DNA from: Pseudoteredinibacter isoporae
GTDB taxonomy: Bacteria > Pseudomonadota > Gammaproteobacteria > Pseudomonadales > Cellvibrionaceae
NCBI RefSeq assembly: GCF_011602085.1
Contig: NZ_JAAONY010000002.1
Location: 186,001 to 250,000 of the forward strand
DNA: 64,000 nucleotides
Direction of reading: 5' to 3'
The translations under genes and the position numbers were made by a program. A model generated the notes under the pieces. The model did not search any database, was not told the origin of the DNA, and worked only from the letters and a program-made list of their open reading frames with translations. Shown piece after piece: positions 17,553 through 27,041 of this stretch; position 1 is the stretch's first letter, and every line of letters starts with the position of its first letter.

Positions 17553-20279
17553 TTATAAACTTTTCTCAACCAATTCCCGGACGTCTTTAGACAACGTTTT
17601 CTGGTTCGCAATATTTTGCAGCGCCTTCTTCATCAAAGCTTGACGCTCACCGCTGAACTTGTGCCAGCGTGTCAATGGCACCAGCAAGCGCGCGGCAATC
17701 TGTGGATTGCGTTGATCCAGGTTTAGCACCTCACTGGCAAGAAAATCGTAGGCTTCCGAACTCGCAACTCCCTCACTGTCACTGGCGTGAAAGGCTGTGA
17801 GGTTCTGCCCGCAAAATGCGCCGATCAATGAGCGAATCTTATTGGGGTTATTGCTATCAAAGGCCGGGTGGTTCTTTAAGGTACGCACTTGTGACAAGGC
17901 ATTCGGTGAGCGCCTCACTGCCTGAACCTGCAACCACAAGTTCATTACCAAGGCTTCGGATTGCCACTGATCATAAAACGCTTCCAGTGCCGTATCGGCC
18001 CTCTCAGCGGCATATTCCGCATTCAGCATCGCCTGTAGGGCCGCCAGCTGATCGGTCATATTATTGGCTTGTTCATACTGGGCTGCGCACGCCTCCAGGA
18101 CACGTCCCCTTTCCCCCTGCCGCATCCCTTGATCAACGGCCAGCATTAAATAAGCAAGTGCCGTGTTTTTCAGACTGCGCATTGCGATCTGCTCGGCCTC
18201 AGGTTTATATTCAATATTGTGGTCATAGTCTTGATAAATATTCCACAGTACGTCGAAACAACGATTAGCAATGGCCAGGCGCAGTGTTTCGCGAGCGCGG
18301 TCCAGCTTCCCTAGTTGAACCTCATTACGCAACTCAATCAAATACGTCAGAGATGGCAGACTCAACATTAGAGCGATCATGGCAGGATCCGCCGTCTCGT
18401 CCTGGAGCAAAGCCCAAAAGGCCTCGGCTATTGGCTCACAAATATGTGCCTGTTCAGAGACATCATTGCTTGCGACGGTTTCTAACTCGGCAATTGCATT
18501 CAGCAGAAGCTGCTGGCAGGCGTCCCAACGAGAAAAGCCATCACTTTCGTTCCGCATCAAACGCAGTAATTGATCATTGTCGCGCTTAAAATGAACCTTA
18601 ACCGGTGCCGAAAAACCGCGTAAAAACGAGAATACCGGACGCTCCGGAACATCCATAAAACACAATTCGGTGCGCTGATCATGAAGCTCAATAATCGTTT
18701 GGGTATTGTCTTCGGTTTCAAAATCAGGTTCCTGACCTTTCAAACGAATTGCCAGAGCACCGGCCTCTCCCCACAGGCTGATATTCAGCGGAATATGGTA
18801 TGGGGCTTTTTCACTGCTCTCCGGTGTGGGGCGACAATACTGCTCAATCGTCACGCGATACTCTCGCGCATCCTCATCGTATTCTTCGCTGATGGTAAGT
18901 TCCGGAGTACCTGCCTGGCGATACCAATTCATGAACTGGCTAAAATCTCGACCGGATACGTCCGCCATGGCCGCAACAAAATCTTCTACCGTAACCGCCT
19001 GACCGTCGTGGCGATGGAAATACAGATCAGACCCTTTACGGAAGGTTTCTGCCCCCAATAAGGTATGCAACATGCGAACAATTTCAGCACCCTTCTCGTA
19101 AATTGTCAGGGTATAGAAATTTGAAATCTCGATAAAGGATGCTGGTCTTACCGCGTGAGCCAAGGGGCCGCCATCTTCCGCAAATTGAGCACTGCGCAGC
19201 AAGCTGACATCCTCAACACGTTTTACGGTTTCAGACCCCATATCCGATGAAAACTGAGCATCACGGAATACGGTAAAGCCCTCTTTTAAGGAAAGCTGAA
19301 ACCAATCGCGACAAGTCACCCGATTGCCTGACCAATTGTGGAAATACTCATGGGCTACCACACCTTCTACGCGTTGAAAGCCGGCATCGGTCGTGGTTTC
19401 AGCTTTGGCCAAAACACAGGAGGTATTAAAAATATTCAGGCCCTTGTTTTCCATGGCCCCCATATTGAAATCGTCGACGGCCACGATCATAAAGATATCG
19501 AGATCATATTCACGGCCGTATACTTCTTCGTCCCAGCGCATGGAGTTTTTTAGGGATTCCATGGCGTGCTGACATTTATCCAGATCCTTAGCTTCAACAA
19601 AAATCTGTAGCAGAATTTCACGCCCAGTCATGGTGACAAAGTGATCTTCAACACATTCCAAATCACCAGCAACCAACGCAAACAAGTACGCTGGCTTTTT
19701 AAACGGATCATGCCAACGCACCAAACGGCGACCGTTATCCAGCTGCTTGTCTTCGATTTTATTACCATTACTCAGCATAACGGGATAACGGTTAGCATCG
19801 GCTTCAATGCTGGTAAAAAACTCACTCATTACATCCGGACGGTCCAGATAATAGGTAATCTTTCGAAAACCTTCAGCTTCGCACTGGGTACAATACATAC
19901 TGCTGGAGCGATATAAGCCTTCGAGAGAAGTATTCTTCTCCGGCTCGATCAAGGTGACGATGGTCAGGTCAAAACACAACTCATCATTTTCAACCTCCCC
20001 CAGCAAGCGCCCGATCGGCAACGTAAGGTATTCATCATCGATCTCATAGTCGCTTTCCGTTAGGGGCTTGCCATCCAGTTCGACTGATTCCAGAACTAGC
20101 TCTCGACCATGCAATTGCAATTGTTGCCGCTCTTCAATACTGGCATCCGGATTAACCTGCATGGACAAGCGGCTACTCACCTTGCTTTGTCCGTCGTGAA
20201 GATCGACATACAGATCGGTACGATCAATCCAATAAGCAGGCGCTCGATAATCTTTTAAATAAATGGTTTTATTCGACAC
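17553..20279 (-). CDS. pepN: Aminopeptidase N (M1 family)
   Basis: Cytosolic zinc aminopeptidase of 908 residues; E. coli PepN has 870. The exopeptidase motif GAMEN is at about 273-277 and the zinc site HEYFHNWSGNRVTCRDWFQL at about 310-329, with the third ligand Glu in LKEGF. The C-terminal half is helical, as in PepN. It clips N-terminal residues from peptides in protein turnover. Monocistronic by layout: a terminator lies downstream, and the DUF1315 gene ends 68 nt upstream of its start on the same strand, so weak cotranscription is possible. Confidence 0.96.
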   Translation of the reverse strand: MSNKTIYLKDYRAPAYWIDRTDLYVDLHDGQSKVSSRLSMQVNPDASIEERQQLQLHGRELVLESVELDGKPLTESDYEIDDEYLTLPIGRLLGEVENDELCFDLTIVTLIEPEKNTSLEGLYRSSSMYCTQCEAEGFRKITYYLDRPDVMSEFFTSIEADANRYPVMLSNGNKIEDKQLDNGRRLVRWHDPFKKPAYLFALVAGDLECVEDHFVTMTGREILLQIFVEAKDLDKCQHAMESLKNSMRWDEEVYGREYDLDIFMIVAVDDFNMGAMENKGLNIFNTSCVLAKAETTTDAGFQRVEGVVAHEYFHNWSGNRVTCRDWFQLSLKEGFTVFRDAQFSSDMGSETVKRVEDVSLLRSAQFAEDGGPLAHAVRPASFIEISNFYTLTIYEKGAEIVRMLHTLLGAETFRKGSDLYFHRHDGQAVTVEDFVAAMADVSGRDFSQFMNWYRQAGTPELTISEEYDEDAREYRVTIEQYCRPTPESSEKAPYHIPLNISLWGEAGALAIRLKGQEPDFETEDNTQTIIELHDQRTELCFMDVPERPVFSFLRGFSAPVKVHFKRDNDQLLRLMRNESDGFSRWDACQQLLLNAIAELETVASNDVSEQAHICEPIAEAFWALLQDETADPAMIALMLSLPSLTYLIELRNEVQLGKLDRARETLRLAIANRCFDVLWNIYQDYDHNIEYKPEAEQIAMRSLKNTALAYLMLAVDQGMRQGERGRVLEACAAQYEQANNMTDQLAALQAMLNAEYAAERADTALEAFYDQWQSEALVMNLWLQVQAVRRSPNALSQVRTLKNHPAFDSNNPNKIRSLIGAFCGQNLTAFHASDSEGVASSEAYDFLASEVLNLDQRNPQIAARLLVPLTRWHKFSGERQALMKKALQNIANQKTLSKDVRELVEKSL

Positions 20280-20347
20280 GTAAGGTTTCGCTATTTTTGA
20301 CGGTTTACAGGGCTACAGATGGGCAGGAAAAGGCAATGCCACCTTGA

Positions 20348-20617
20348 TCAATGCTTCCAGTTCAACGGCTGCTCTTCATCGGGCTCGGCCACTTCTCCGC
20401 TGCCACCACAATGTTGATGCGGTTTTGGCGGGATATAACCGGTGCGCTGATCCTCTGACAAATGTTTGTGCTCATAGGCAATTACCGCCTGCAGACACAT
20501 TTCGCGTTGCTCTTTGCTTAACACACGACCGTCAGGCCATTTACCCAACTCAATAGCGCGCTTTAAATTCTGATAAATGCTCGGATCGATACTGTCTAAA
20601 AGTTGTTCAAAATTCAT
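20348..20617 (-). CDS. DUF1315 family protein (YeaC-like)
   Basis: A protein of 89 residues with the DUF1315 pattern: MNFEQLLDSIDPSIYQNLKR, AIELGKWPDGRVLSKEQRE and QAVIAYEHKHLSEDQRTGYI. The tail GYIPPKPHQHCGG holds a His/Cys cluster that could bind metal; that is only a guess. Function of the family is unknown. It lies just upstream of pepN on the same strand, the order also found in Pseudomonas. Confidence 0.88.
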   Translation of the reverse strand: MNFEQLLDSIDPSIYQNLKRAIELGKWPDGRVLSKEQREMCLQAVIAYEHKHLSEDQRTGYIPPKPHQHCGGSGEVAEPDEEQPLNWKH

Positions 20618-20783
20618 ACTGGGACCATAGATGTTAAGGCGACACTGTAGAAGGAAGTTTTGCCCGGCGTATCATCACAAACTGACCGGAACCCTCGTCA
20701 GCGATCATCGACGCTTATTATACACCCAGCAGACGGCGGCTGCTCGTGAACAAGTGCAACTGGCAGAAACATGAACGTGTGTG

Positions 20784-20830
20784 GTGCAGAATGGAGAGTA
20801 GAGAATAAAGAGTGCAGAATAGAGAATAAA
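20784..20830. repeat. Short purine-rich direct repeat
   Basis: GTGCAGAAT followed by (G)AGAGAATAAA occurs twice, at 20784-20809 (with a six-base insert) and at 20812-20830. It lies between the DUF1315 gene and the phosphatase gene and looks like slippage-prone simple sequence. Confidence 0.5.
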
Positions 20831-20855
20831 AAGCAGAGAGATGGACCAATATGCC

Positions 20856-21842
20856 TTAAAGCGGACTGTATTCCCGTGCGTCGTCGAGAATCTCCCTGGC
20901 AACATCTACCCAAACAAATTTATCCTGGGTGATTTGCGTCTCGCCATCAAAGCGATAAGCCACCAGCTTGCCATCCTTCACCGCACTGTAATCCAGGCAG
21001 GCCACATTCGGGCGTAAAGGCCTCGGGTCACCGCTCAACCAGTAATGGCCAATAAAGATCGGCGGCTCATTATCCTGGTAGCTGAGTAAGGTGTTTTTCT
21101 CGTCGGAATCCAATTCGCGACTGGCGATATCCTCAGGCAACGGGTCCGGCTGGAACACTACATCTTTATAAGTCGCAGGTTCGCTGGCCCAGAATTTGGT
21201 TCGGAAAAAGCGGCGAACGTAACCATCCCGGCTATTGAGACTACGGCCATCGGGTAGCGGTAGAACCGTGCCCCGAGTCAGTCGGTCCAGAAAACGGGAA
21301 ATAAAGCTGCCTCGAGTCATCGCGGCCTGCCAGAACTCTTGGGGAGTAAAATCAATGAACTCTTGCTTGAACTGGGCGATCATTTGCCCATCCCAGCAGG
21401 CATGAACAATACGGCAACCTGGCAGCTCCAGAAATACCGGCAAGCTCTGGAACCAGGCCACATGGCTTTGCCATTCCCCTTCAAGACCTTCAAACTGCAA
21501 TCGGGTTTCTTCAATCAAGCGATCGCTGGTGCTGGCACCCATGCCTTTTAAACGCTCATAGGCGATGGCGTGCAGCTCATGATTGCCCAAAACCATTTGG
21601 GCACTGCCCTGCTCAACCATGTCTCGAATAATATGAATGCACTGCCGAATGGCAGGACCGCGATCAATGATATCGCCGAGAAAAACCGCCTGTCGGCTGG
21701 GATGACGATAGATACCCTGGCTTTTTTCATAGCCAAGCCGCTCCAGCAAGCGCACCAGGCTTTGGGCGCAACCATGAATATCACCAATAATGTCAAAGCT
21801 CCGCTGCTCGGGAGCGTTTGGGATACTGCTGTGCATCATCAC
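20856..21842 (-). CDS. PPP-family metallophosphatase
   Basis: A protein of 328 residues with the full set of PPP metal-binding motifs: FDIIGDIHGC (about 16-25), FLGDIIDRGP and LGNHELHA, and later FIGHYW. The dinuclear-metal core is that of ApaH and serine/threonine phosphatases. The long middle region (TPQEFWQAAMTRGSF and on) differs from ApaH, so the substrate is not clear; diadenosine polyphosphates or phosphoproteins are both possible. Similar genes sit next to nadK in Pseudomonas. The first of three clustered ATG codons is used here; the second or third is equally possible. Confidence 0.85.
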   Translation of the reverse strand: MMMHSSIPNAPEQRSFDIIGDIHGCAQSLVRLLERLGYEKSQGIYRHPSRQAVFLGDIIDRGPAIRQCIHIIRDMVEQGSAQMVLGNHELHAIAYERLKGMGASTSDRLIEETRLQFEGLEGEWQSHVAWFQSLPVFLELPGCRIVHACWDGQMIAQFKQEFIDFTPQEFWQAAMTRGSFISRFLDRLTRGTVLPLPDGRSLNSRDGYVRRFFRTKFWASEPATYKDVVFQPDPLPEDIASRELDSDEKNTLLSYQDNEPPIFIGHYWLSGDPRPLRPNVACLDYSAVKDGKLVAYRFDGETQITQDKFVWVDVAREILDDAREYSPL

Positions 21843-22111
21843 TCTATCTTCTTGCCAACTCTTTCAATCATATTCAGCATTGCGATATCTCATGTGCTCA
21901 ATGCTAACAATGTAGAGTTCTCGAAATCCTGTTCCTAGACTTCACTTTTTAACGACAATTTTATTACATCTATACTTAGTCTAGCGGCCATTGTGACAAT
22001 TGGTTTACCATTTTCGGCGTTAACCCTGATAAACCACCCGCATTCCACTAAGCTCTGCTCATATACCGCTATCTACAACCTTATGGGTTCTGCGATTAAT
22101 CGCCCCTGAAC

Positions 22112-22981
22112 CTAGCTGCTCCAGCCGAGTTTGGATCGGCAGGTCTCGTAGAAATTCTGATTCAGCGGATGCATCAACTTCACCTTGCGGGATTTCTTGT
22201 GAACCAGAATTTCATCCCCGGGCTCGGTGATCACATGAGTTTGACCATCACAGGTCACATGGGGCTTCGCGGTATTATTGCGGCCGATGACGATCTTCAA
22301 ATCACTGCTGCCATCCACCACAATCGGGCGACTGTTGAGGGCATGAGCATGCATGGGCACCAGCACAATGGCGTCGAGCTTTGGGTGCATGAGCGGTCCG
22401 CCGCCACTCAGTGCATAGGCCGTCGATCCGGTAGGTGTCGAAACGATCAAACCATCGGAACGCTGGCGGTAAACAAAGTGTTCGTCGATATACAGTTCAA
22501 ACTCGATCATACGGATAAACTGCCCCGGGTGAATCACCACATCGTTCATGGCATCACCACCACTCACCCATTGACCATTTCGCTGCACAGTCATTTCGAG
22601 CAGAAAGCGTTCCTCCATGACATATTTGCCATCCAGAACTTCGCCCACCAGGGTATCAATGTCTTCAGGCGCAATATCAGTAAGGAAACCCAGACGCCCA
22701 CGGTTGACGCCCAGAATTGGAATTTTGTATTTCACCAATGCCCGACCAGCACTGAGAATGCTTCCATCACCACCGACCACAATGGCCAAATCGCAGGTCT
22801 TGCCAAGGGTTTCATAGCTGCAAGTTTCCATATCATGGCCTGGCAGCAAGGTAGCGGTCTCTTTTTCAAGCACCACGTCGAGGTTGCGAGCATTGATAAA
22901 GCTAATCAGGTTTTTCAGGGAAGATTGTACGCTGTCACTCCCCAAGCGACCGATTAAGCCAATACGTTTAAATTCAGCCAT
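22112..22981 (-). CDS. nadK: NAD kinase
   Basis: A protein of 289 residues that phosphorylates NAD to NADP. It carries VVGGDGSILSAGR (the GGDGS catalytic loop at about residue 70), GVNRGRLGFLTD, NDVVIHPG and DGLIVSTPTGSTAYALSGGG, which are all NadK hallmarks. Length and spacing match E. coli NadK. It is divergent from DUF1853 and lies upstream of the phosphatase with a 269-nt gap, so it probably has its own transcript. Confidence 0.97.
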   Translation of the reverse strand: MAEFKRIGLIGRLGSDSVQSSLKNLISFINARNLDVVLEKETATLLPGHDMETCSYETLGKTCDLAIVVGGDGSILSAGRALVKYKIPILGVNRGRLGFLTDIAPEDIDTLVGEVLDGKYVMEERFLLEMTVQRNGQWVSGGDAMNDVVIHPGQFIRMIEFELYIDEHFVYRQRSDGLIVSTPTGSTAYALSGGGPLMHPKLDAIVLVPMHAHALNSRPIVVDGSSDLKIVIGRNNTAKPHVTCDGQTHVITEPGDEILVHKKSRKVKLMHPLNQNFYETCRSKLGWSS

Positions 22982-23282
22982 AGTGTAATTCTAATTGTTC
23001 GCTGGGCCTCTGGCCCGGCCTAAACTGATATTTCGGCCGCTTTTCACTCTCGACCCCCCTAAAATCCGTACTTGTGTAGTACTACAAAACGTACACACTC
23101 GGTTTATTATATGACAAGCTAGCGTACAAGAACCATGCAAATAAAGCAGAACATTTATTCGCCAGCTGGTCATAAGGCCCAATATTCATAGAAACAAACC
23201 AATATCCATAGAAACAAAGAGGTATCGTCAGCTTCATGACCGTCAACAAAAAGTCTCCGGAAGCGGCCAGAACATTATAATA
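22982..23282. other. Intergenic region between nadK and DUF1853
   Basis: About 300 bases holding the two divergent promoters. The only clear structure is the tandem 20-bp repeat at 23180-23219. No small gene or RNA was recognised. Confidence 0.5.
23180..23219. repeat. Two tandem 20-bp repeats upstream of the DUF1853 gene
   Basis: CAATATTCATAGAAACAAAC (23180-23199) is followed at once by CAATATCCATAGAAACAAAG (23200-23219); they differ at two positions. They end 63 nt before the DUF1853 start. This could be a direct-repeat operator or simple duplication. Confidence 0.6.
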
Positions 23283-24461
23283 ATGAGCAAGGCCTCTCCC
23301 CCACAATCTCCAGATAGCTCCGATAAGCACACAAGCTTTGACCCCAATCGCGTACTCGATGCGGTTTTGAAGGAAGTTCGATCTGACGAGCGACGCAAAG
23401 CCCAACCGCTGAATGATGAGCACAACCCGGTGCAGCGGGATTTGGACTGGCTGCTTCAAGCGCCAGAACTTTTGAATCTTTTACCGCTTCTCACTCATAC
23501 ACAGCAGCAGCTTTCTATTCGGCGTTTACCCAAACCTGACAAGACGTTTATTGTTGAGGCTCACTACGCTTCAGGACATCGACGCCTGGGGCTGTACGCA
23601 GAAGATTTGTTAAGCGCGTATTTTTCAAACCCAGGTAATCCCTATATCCTGATCGCTCGTAACCTGCAAATTCAAAGTGCGCATCACAATGAAGGTCGCA
23701 CCATTGGCGAATTTGATTTCCTGGCCCAGGAACGCCAAGGGGGACGCTATCAACATATCGAAATGGCTTGTAAGTTTTATCTGGGCTTACCCATAGAAAA
23801 TCCGGATAGCAAAACAGGCAACAGCCAGTGGCAACACTGGATGGGACCAAATTGTAACGATCGTCTTGATATCAAGATGGTCAAATTCATCGAGCAACAG
23901 TTGTTTCTCAGCCAGCACCCCGCTGCGCAGGAACGTTTAGCGGAACTGGCCATCAGTCCGGTGGACGCGCAATATTTGCTGCGTGGAAGATTATTTTATC
24001 CGGCATTTTCCCCGATGCCTGATCCCGAGCTCGCTGACCCGGAACATTTAAAGGGACTATGGATTTCACATAGTGAAGCCGGAAAGTTTCTGAAAGAAGT
24101 GGAACAACGCTGGGGGCAATGCTGGTTTACTCAACTGCACAAGCTGGAGTTTATGGCGGCCAGGCCTCGCCATCAATATCAGCAAACCGCCCTCCCCACA
24201 CGGGAGTTTGCCGCCTATATTGATGAATACTTTGCGAGCCAGGCACGGGATTTACAGACCTTGGAAAATAAGGCCAAGCAAAAAAAGCACAGCACAATGC
24301 CTCGCCCATTGCCCTTGGTAATGAGCCCCAATCATATTCCGTCGGCGTATTCAAAGGCCCCGGAACTGAGGCTGTTTGTGGTTCCTGATTCCTGGTTGGA
24401 AATCGCACTAAAGCAAACCGAAACCCCGACGCCCCTGCAAACCGCCACTGTGAATAAATAA
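23283..24461 (+). CDS. DUF1853 family protein
   Basis: A protein of 392 residues. After a disordered, Ser/Pro-rich start, VQRDLDWLLQAPELL opens the DUF1853 domain. Further on, RRLGLYAEDLLSAYF, IGEFDFLAQERQGG and HIEMACKFYLG resemble the D-(E/D)xK core of PD-(D/E)XK nuclease folds (Glu-Phe-Asp and Glu-Met-Ala-Cys-Lys). This nuclease-fold reading is my inference; no activity is established. There is no clear Shine-Dalgarno before the ATG. Its last 54 bases overlap tail-to-tail with the convergent PLP-enzyme gene. Confidence 0.85.
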   Translation: MSKASPPQSPDSSDKHTSFDPNRVLDAVLKEVRSDERRKAQPLNDEHNPVQRDLDWLLQAPELLNLLPLLTHTQQQLSIRRLPKPDKTFIVEAHYASGHRRLGLYAEDLLSAYFSNPGNPYILIARNLQIQSAHHNEGRTIGEFDFLAQERQGGRYQHIEMACKFYLGLPIENPDSKTGNSQWQHWMGPNCNDRLDIKMVKFIEQQLFLSQHPAAQERLAELAISPVDAQYLLRGRLFYPAFSPMPDPELADPEHLKGLWISHSEAGKFLKEVEQRWGQCWFTQLHKLEFMAARPRHQYQQTALPTREFAAYIDEYFASQARDLQTLENKAKQKKHSTMPRPLPLVMSPNHIPSAYSKAPELRLFVVPDSWLEIALKQTETPTPLQTATVNK

Positions 24462-25490
24462 AAGCCGCTGATGTTGGGCGGAATTCCGCGAAGAGAGTTC
24501 AGGCAAATCAGGATAGTGTTCTTCCGCAATGAAACGACAAGCCATCGCCATTGCTTTGGCGGTATAGACAGGGTCCAGGGTCACTGAAAATTTGCTTTCA
24601 AAGGACGATAAAAACCGAGCCAACTGTGGAGGAAATTTTCCATAACCACCGAATTGAAAACCCTCACAACACTCCCACTGTACCCAATCGGAAGTTTCAA
24701 CATTTGCATCAACGCCCAGACGTTCTGCATTGACATCCGCCAGCTGTGATCTCAAATATTGAATCTCATCCAGGACATTCTTTTGATCCGGCTGACGCTG
24801 AAGCTTAATAACGGGAACCAATAGCAGACGCTTGAATGAAGGCCTGCAGCCCTGCAGGAGTTGGCGACGACAAGCGATATCCAGGCCGGCCAAAACCCCT
24901 GCTGCAGTGCTGCCAGTGCCCACTGCCAAAACAATGTTTTCAATATCCTTCTCTGCCGCCGCAAGCCCAATGGCCTGCGCACCAAAGGCTCCCATAAGCC
25001 CACCACCGCCCTCTGGCACATGGATAAACGGCCCCCATTGTTGGGCAAGCTCATTCAAGTAGTCCTGATCATCTTTGCGACGATAATCCTGGCGACTTAC
25101 GAATTGAATACTTGCTCCCATATTTTCGAGATCACGCAAACAGGGGTTGAGCGGGCCTTCATGCAAGCCCCGAACAACCGCAATTAAGTTGCGCTTCTTT
25201 CTTTGTGCCTCGGCCGCCAATGCATACAGGTGATTGGAATAGGCGCCACCAAAACTGAGCAAAGGTAACTCCGGGTGGGTCTCCGCCGCTAACCAATACA
25301 GTGCCTGTTTGAAGAACTTGTTTCCACTGGCATATGAACAGACTTTATCGAGATGCCAAAGCTCCAGCCCCCTCGACGGAGCAAGGTCAATGAAACGACT
25401 TTCCTGGGCACGCGCCTGATTGAGCAAATGCTCAAGCCTGTCATTCAGTCGTAAAGCCGGAAGTTCAAGGGGAGATGAAATATTGATCAT
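24408..25490 (-). CDS. PLP-dependent enzyme, ACC deaminase/D-cysteine desulfhydrase family
   Basis: A fold-type II PLP enzyme of 360 residues. Seen: the Schiff-base Lys region SYASGNKFFK, the substrate loop SFGGAYSNHLYALAA, the phosphate-binding loop VGTGSTAAGVLAG and the C-terminal FIHSGGLQG. Members of the family remove amino groups or sulfide from small amino acids such as ACC or D-cysteine; the exact substrate cannot be read from the sequence. It is longer and more divergent than YedO/DcyD. The 3' end overlaps the convergent DUF1853 gene. Confidence 0.88.
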   Translation of the reverse strand: MINISSPLELPALRLNDRLEHLLNQARAQESRFIDLAPSRGLELWHLDKVCSYASGNKFFKQALYWLAAETHPELPLLSFGGAYSNHLYALAAEAQRKKRNLIAVVRGLHEGPLNPCLRDLENMGASIQFVSRQDYRRKDDQDYLNELAQQWGPFIHVPEGGGGLMGAFGAQAIGLAAAEKDIENIVLAVGTGSTAAGVLAGLDIACRRQLLQGCRPSFKRLLLVPVIKLQRQPDQKNVLDEIQYLRSQLADVNAERLGVDANVETSDWVQWECCEGFQFGGYGKFPPQLARFLSSFESKFSVTLDPVYTAKAMAMACRFIAEEHYPDLPELSSRNSAQHQRLLFIHSGGLQGRRGFGLL

Positions 25491-25535
25491 AATGATGCCG
25501 TTACATGGGAGGCCCAGTGTAACGGCATTTAGGAA

Positions 25536-26789
25536 TCAGGCAAGGGACTCGTTTTGGGGCTTTTCCATTCGATGATGCTGGCAGAAATCGCTGTGACCCG
25601 GCACAAATTGATCCAGATCGCTGACCGGGTCAATTTTCTCGCAACAGGCTTTTCCATCCTCAGTGAAGCCCTGGCAACGAGGATTCTTGCGATGCTGCAA
25701 CCAGGCAGCATAGTCTTCCGGACGAACACCTCTGAGATTTGCAACGTACACCATCGGCGCCGCAAGATACTCGATTACATCCTCGTAAGGAATATGAAGG
25801 CTGCCTATCCCCGGATGATTGACCTGTAGCTTTATCCCCTGATCTTGCATCAACTTGAGCATGGCATTGTTATTTTGGGGAGAACTGTTTTGAGAAGAAC
25901 CCGGCTGCGAAGAGCCGCTCTGAGCAAAGCGGTTACCGGCAGCGTTATTTAGGGATTCATCCCCTGTGTGCATTTGAGTACGCGACTCAAGCTCAGCATC
26001 TTTCTCCTTGATAAGGCGATTTTGCTGAAGGATGTATTGCTTGGCTTGGCCTAATTTCTCCTGCCACTTCTTGTCGCGTTTTTCGATATAGGATTGCGCT
26101 TTTTCGTAGACACTTTTCTCAAAGCGCCCTTCCAAAGACTTCAGCTGCAACAGCAATTCATTGTGCTGATCGCGCAGCTTACCAATTTCCAGACTTTTTA
26201 AATTTAACTGCTGCTCGTAATTTTTGCGCTGTTTCTCCAGCATGCTCTCGTCAAAACCATCACCACCAACATAGTCTGCCAAATTCGTCAGCACCACAGG
26301 CTGAGCACTGTCATTAATTTGCAAGGCGGGAATCTCGCTTGTGGAAGACTGTTGACGATCCAACTGCCCAAGTCCCAACTGATTGCTCTTAACGCATTGC
26401 ACCATCGCTTCCACTTGTTCAACAAAAGGTTCCCACAACTTTTGTTGATGCCAGGCAATGCTGCAATTGGAATAGCTTGCGATTCGAATAACCCTACTCA
26501 GGGTGGGAGTAATGTCGGCCTGGCAGGCCAGTTGTTTAATCGGTGTGTTCCAATGAAGATCCGGGCGACCGGATATATCAAAACCGAGATGAAAGAACAC
26601 CACAGCATCAACTGTCAGGTCAGGGTTGACCAAAAGAAAGGCACACTGGCACTTCCTGCCACTGTAATCCACCAGCGGCACAAAGCCATCGAGAACAGAT
26701 TCAAATTCCTCAACCAGCATCTGTCGGCTGACATCTGTCCCTTCAAAGAAAAAAACCAGCTGATATTGTTCGGGTCTGATTTCGCCCAT
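25536..26789 (-). CDS. Hypothetical coiled-coil protein with C-terminal Cys/His knuckle
   Basis: A protein of 417 residues that I do not recognise as a named family. The N-terminal 150 residues look globular. Residues about 185-270 form a Lys/Glu/Gln-rich coiled coil (EKQRKNYEQQLNLKSLEIGK and on). A Ser/Gln/Asn-rich linker follows (SGSSQPGSSQNSSPQNNN). The C-terminus holds CQGFTEDGKACCEK and HSDFCQHH, with spacing like the C-x-G-x(n)-C ... C-x-x-H knuckles of DUF5763-type proteins. A GGGAGAG 7 nt upstream supports the ATG at 26789. It lies on the same strand as the PLP enzyme, 45 nt upstream of it. Metal binding is inferred. Confidence 0.75.
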   Translation of the reverse strand: MGEIRPEQYQLVFFFEGTDVSRQMLVEEFESVLDGFVPLVDYSGRKCQCAFLLVNPDLTVDAVVFFHLGFDISGRPDLHWNTPIKQLACQADITPTLSRVIRIASYSNCSIAWHQQKLWEPFVEQVEAMVQCVKSNQLGLGQLDRQQSSTSEIPALQINDSAQPVVLTNLADYVGGDGFDESMLEKQRKNYEQQLNLKSLEIGKLRDQHNELLLQLKSLEGRFEKSVYEKAQSYIEKRDKKWQEKLGQAKQYILQQNRLIKEKDAELESRTQMHTGDESLNNAAGNRFAQSGSSQPGSSQNSSPQNNNAMLKLMQDQGIKLQVNHPGIGSLHIPYEDVIEYLAAPMVYVANLRGVRPEDYAAWLQHRKNPRCQGFTEDGKACCEKIDPVSDLDQFVPGHSDFCQHHRMEKPQNESLA

Positions 26790-26989
26790 CGATTACTCTC
26801 CCTAGGCTCTCATCGAGATCACCCCGTAAAAGCTCTCCAAGAGCTAATAGTTCATCAGGTGAATCGAATAAGAAGACATCATCCATGTCATGTCTTTAAT
26901 TAACGAGCTGCCAGTCTAAACCGAGCCCTATGTAAATTCTATAGCGCGGGTATGAAAAATAGCATTAGAAACAACGGGAACATTGTTCT

Positions 26990-27014
26990 AAAAGCGCGCC
27001 ATTTTGGATGGCGC
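26990..27014 (-). terminator. Terminator after the bufferin/sigma operon
   Basis: On the minus strand GCGCCAT, a five-base loop and ATGGCGC are followed by GCTTTTAG, about 30 nt downstream of the anti-sigma-like gene. The T-run is short, so strength is uncertain. Confidence 0.6.
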
Positions 27015-27041
27015 ACAGCTCGTCTTTTTCTTTTGCTTGGG

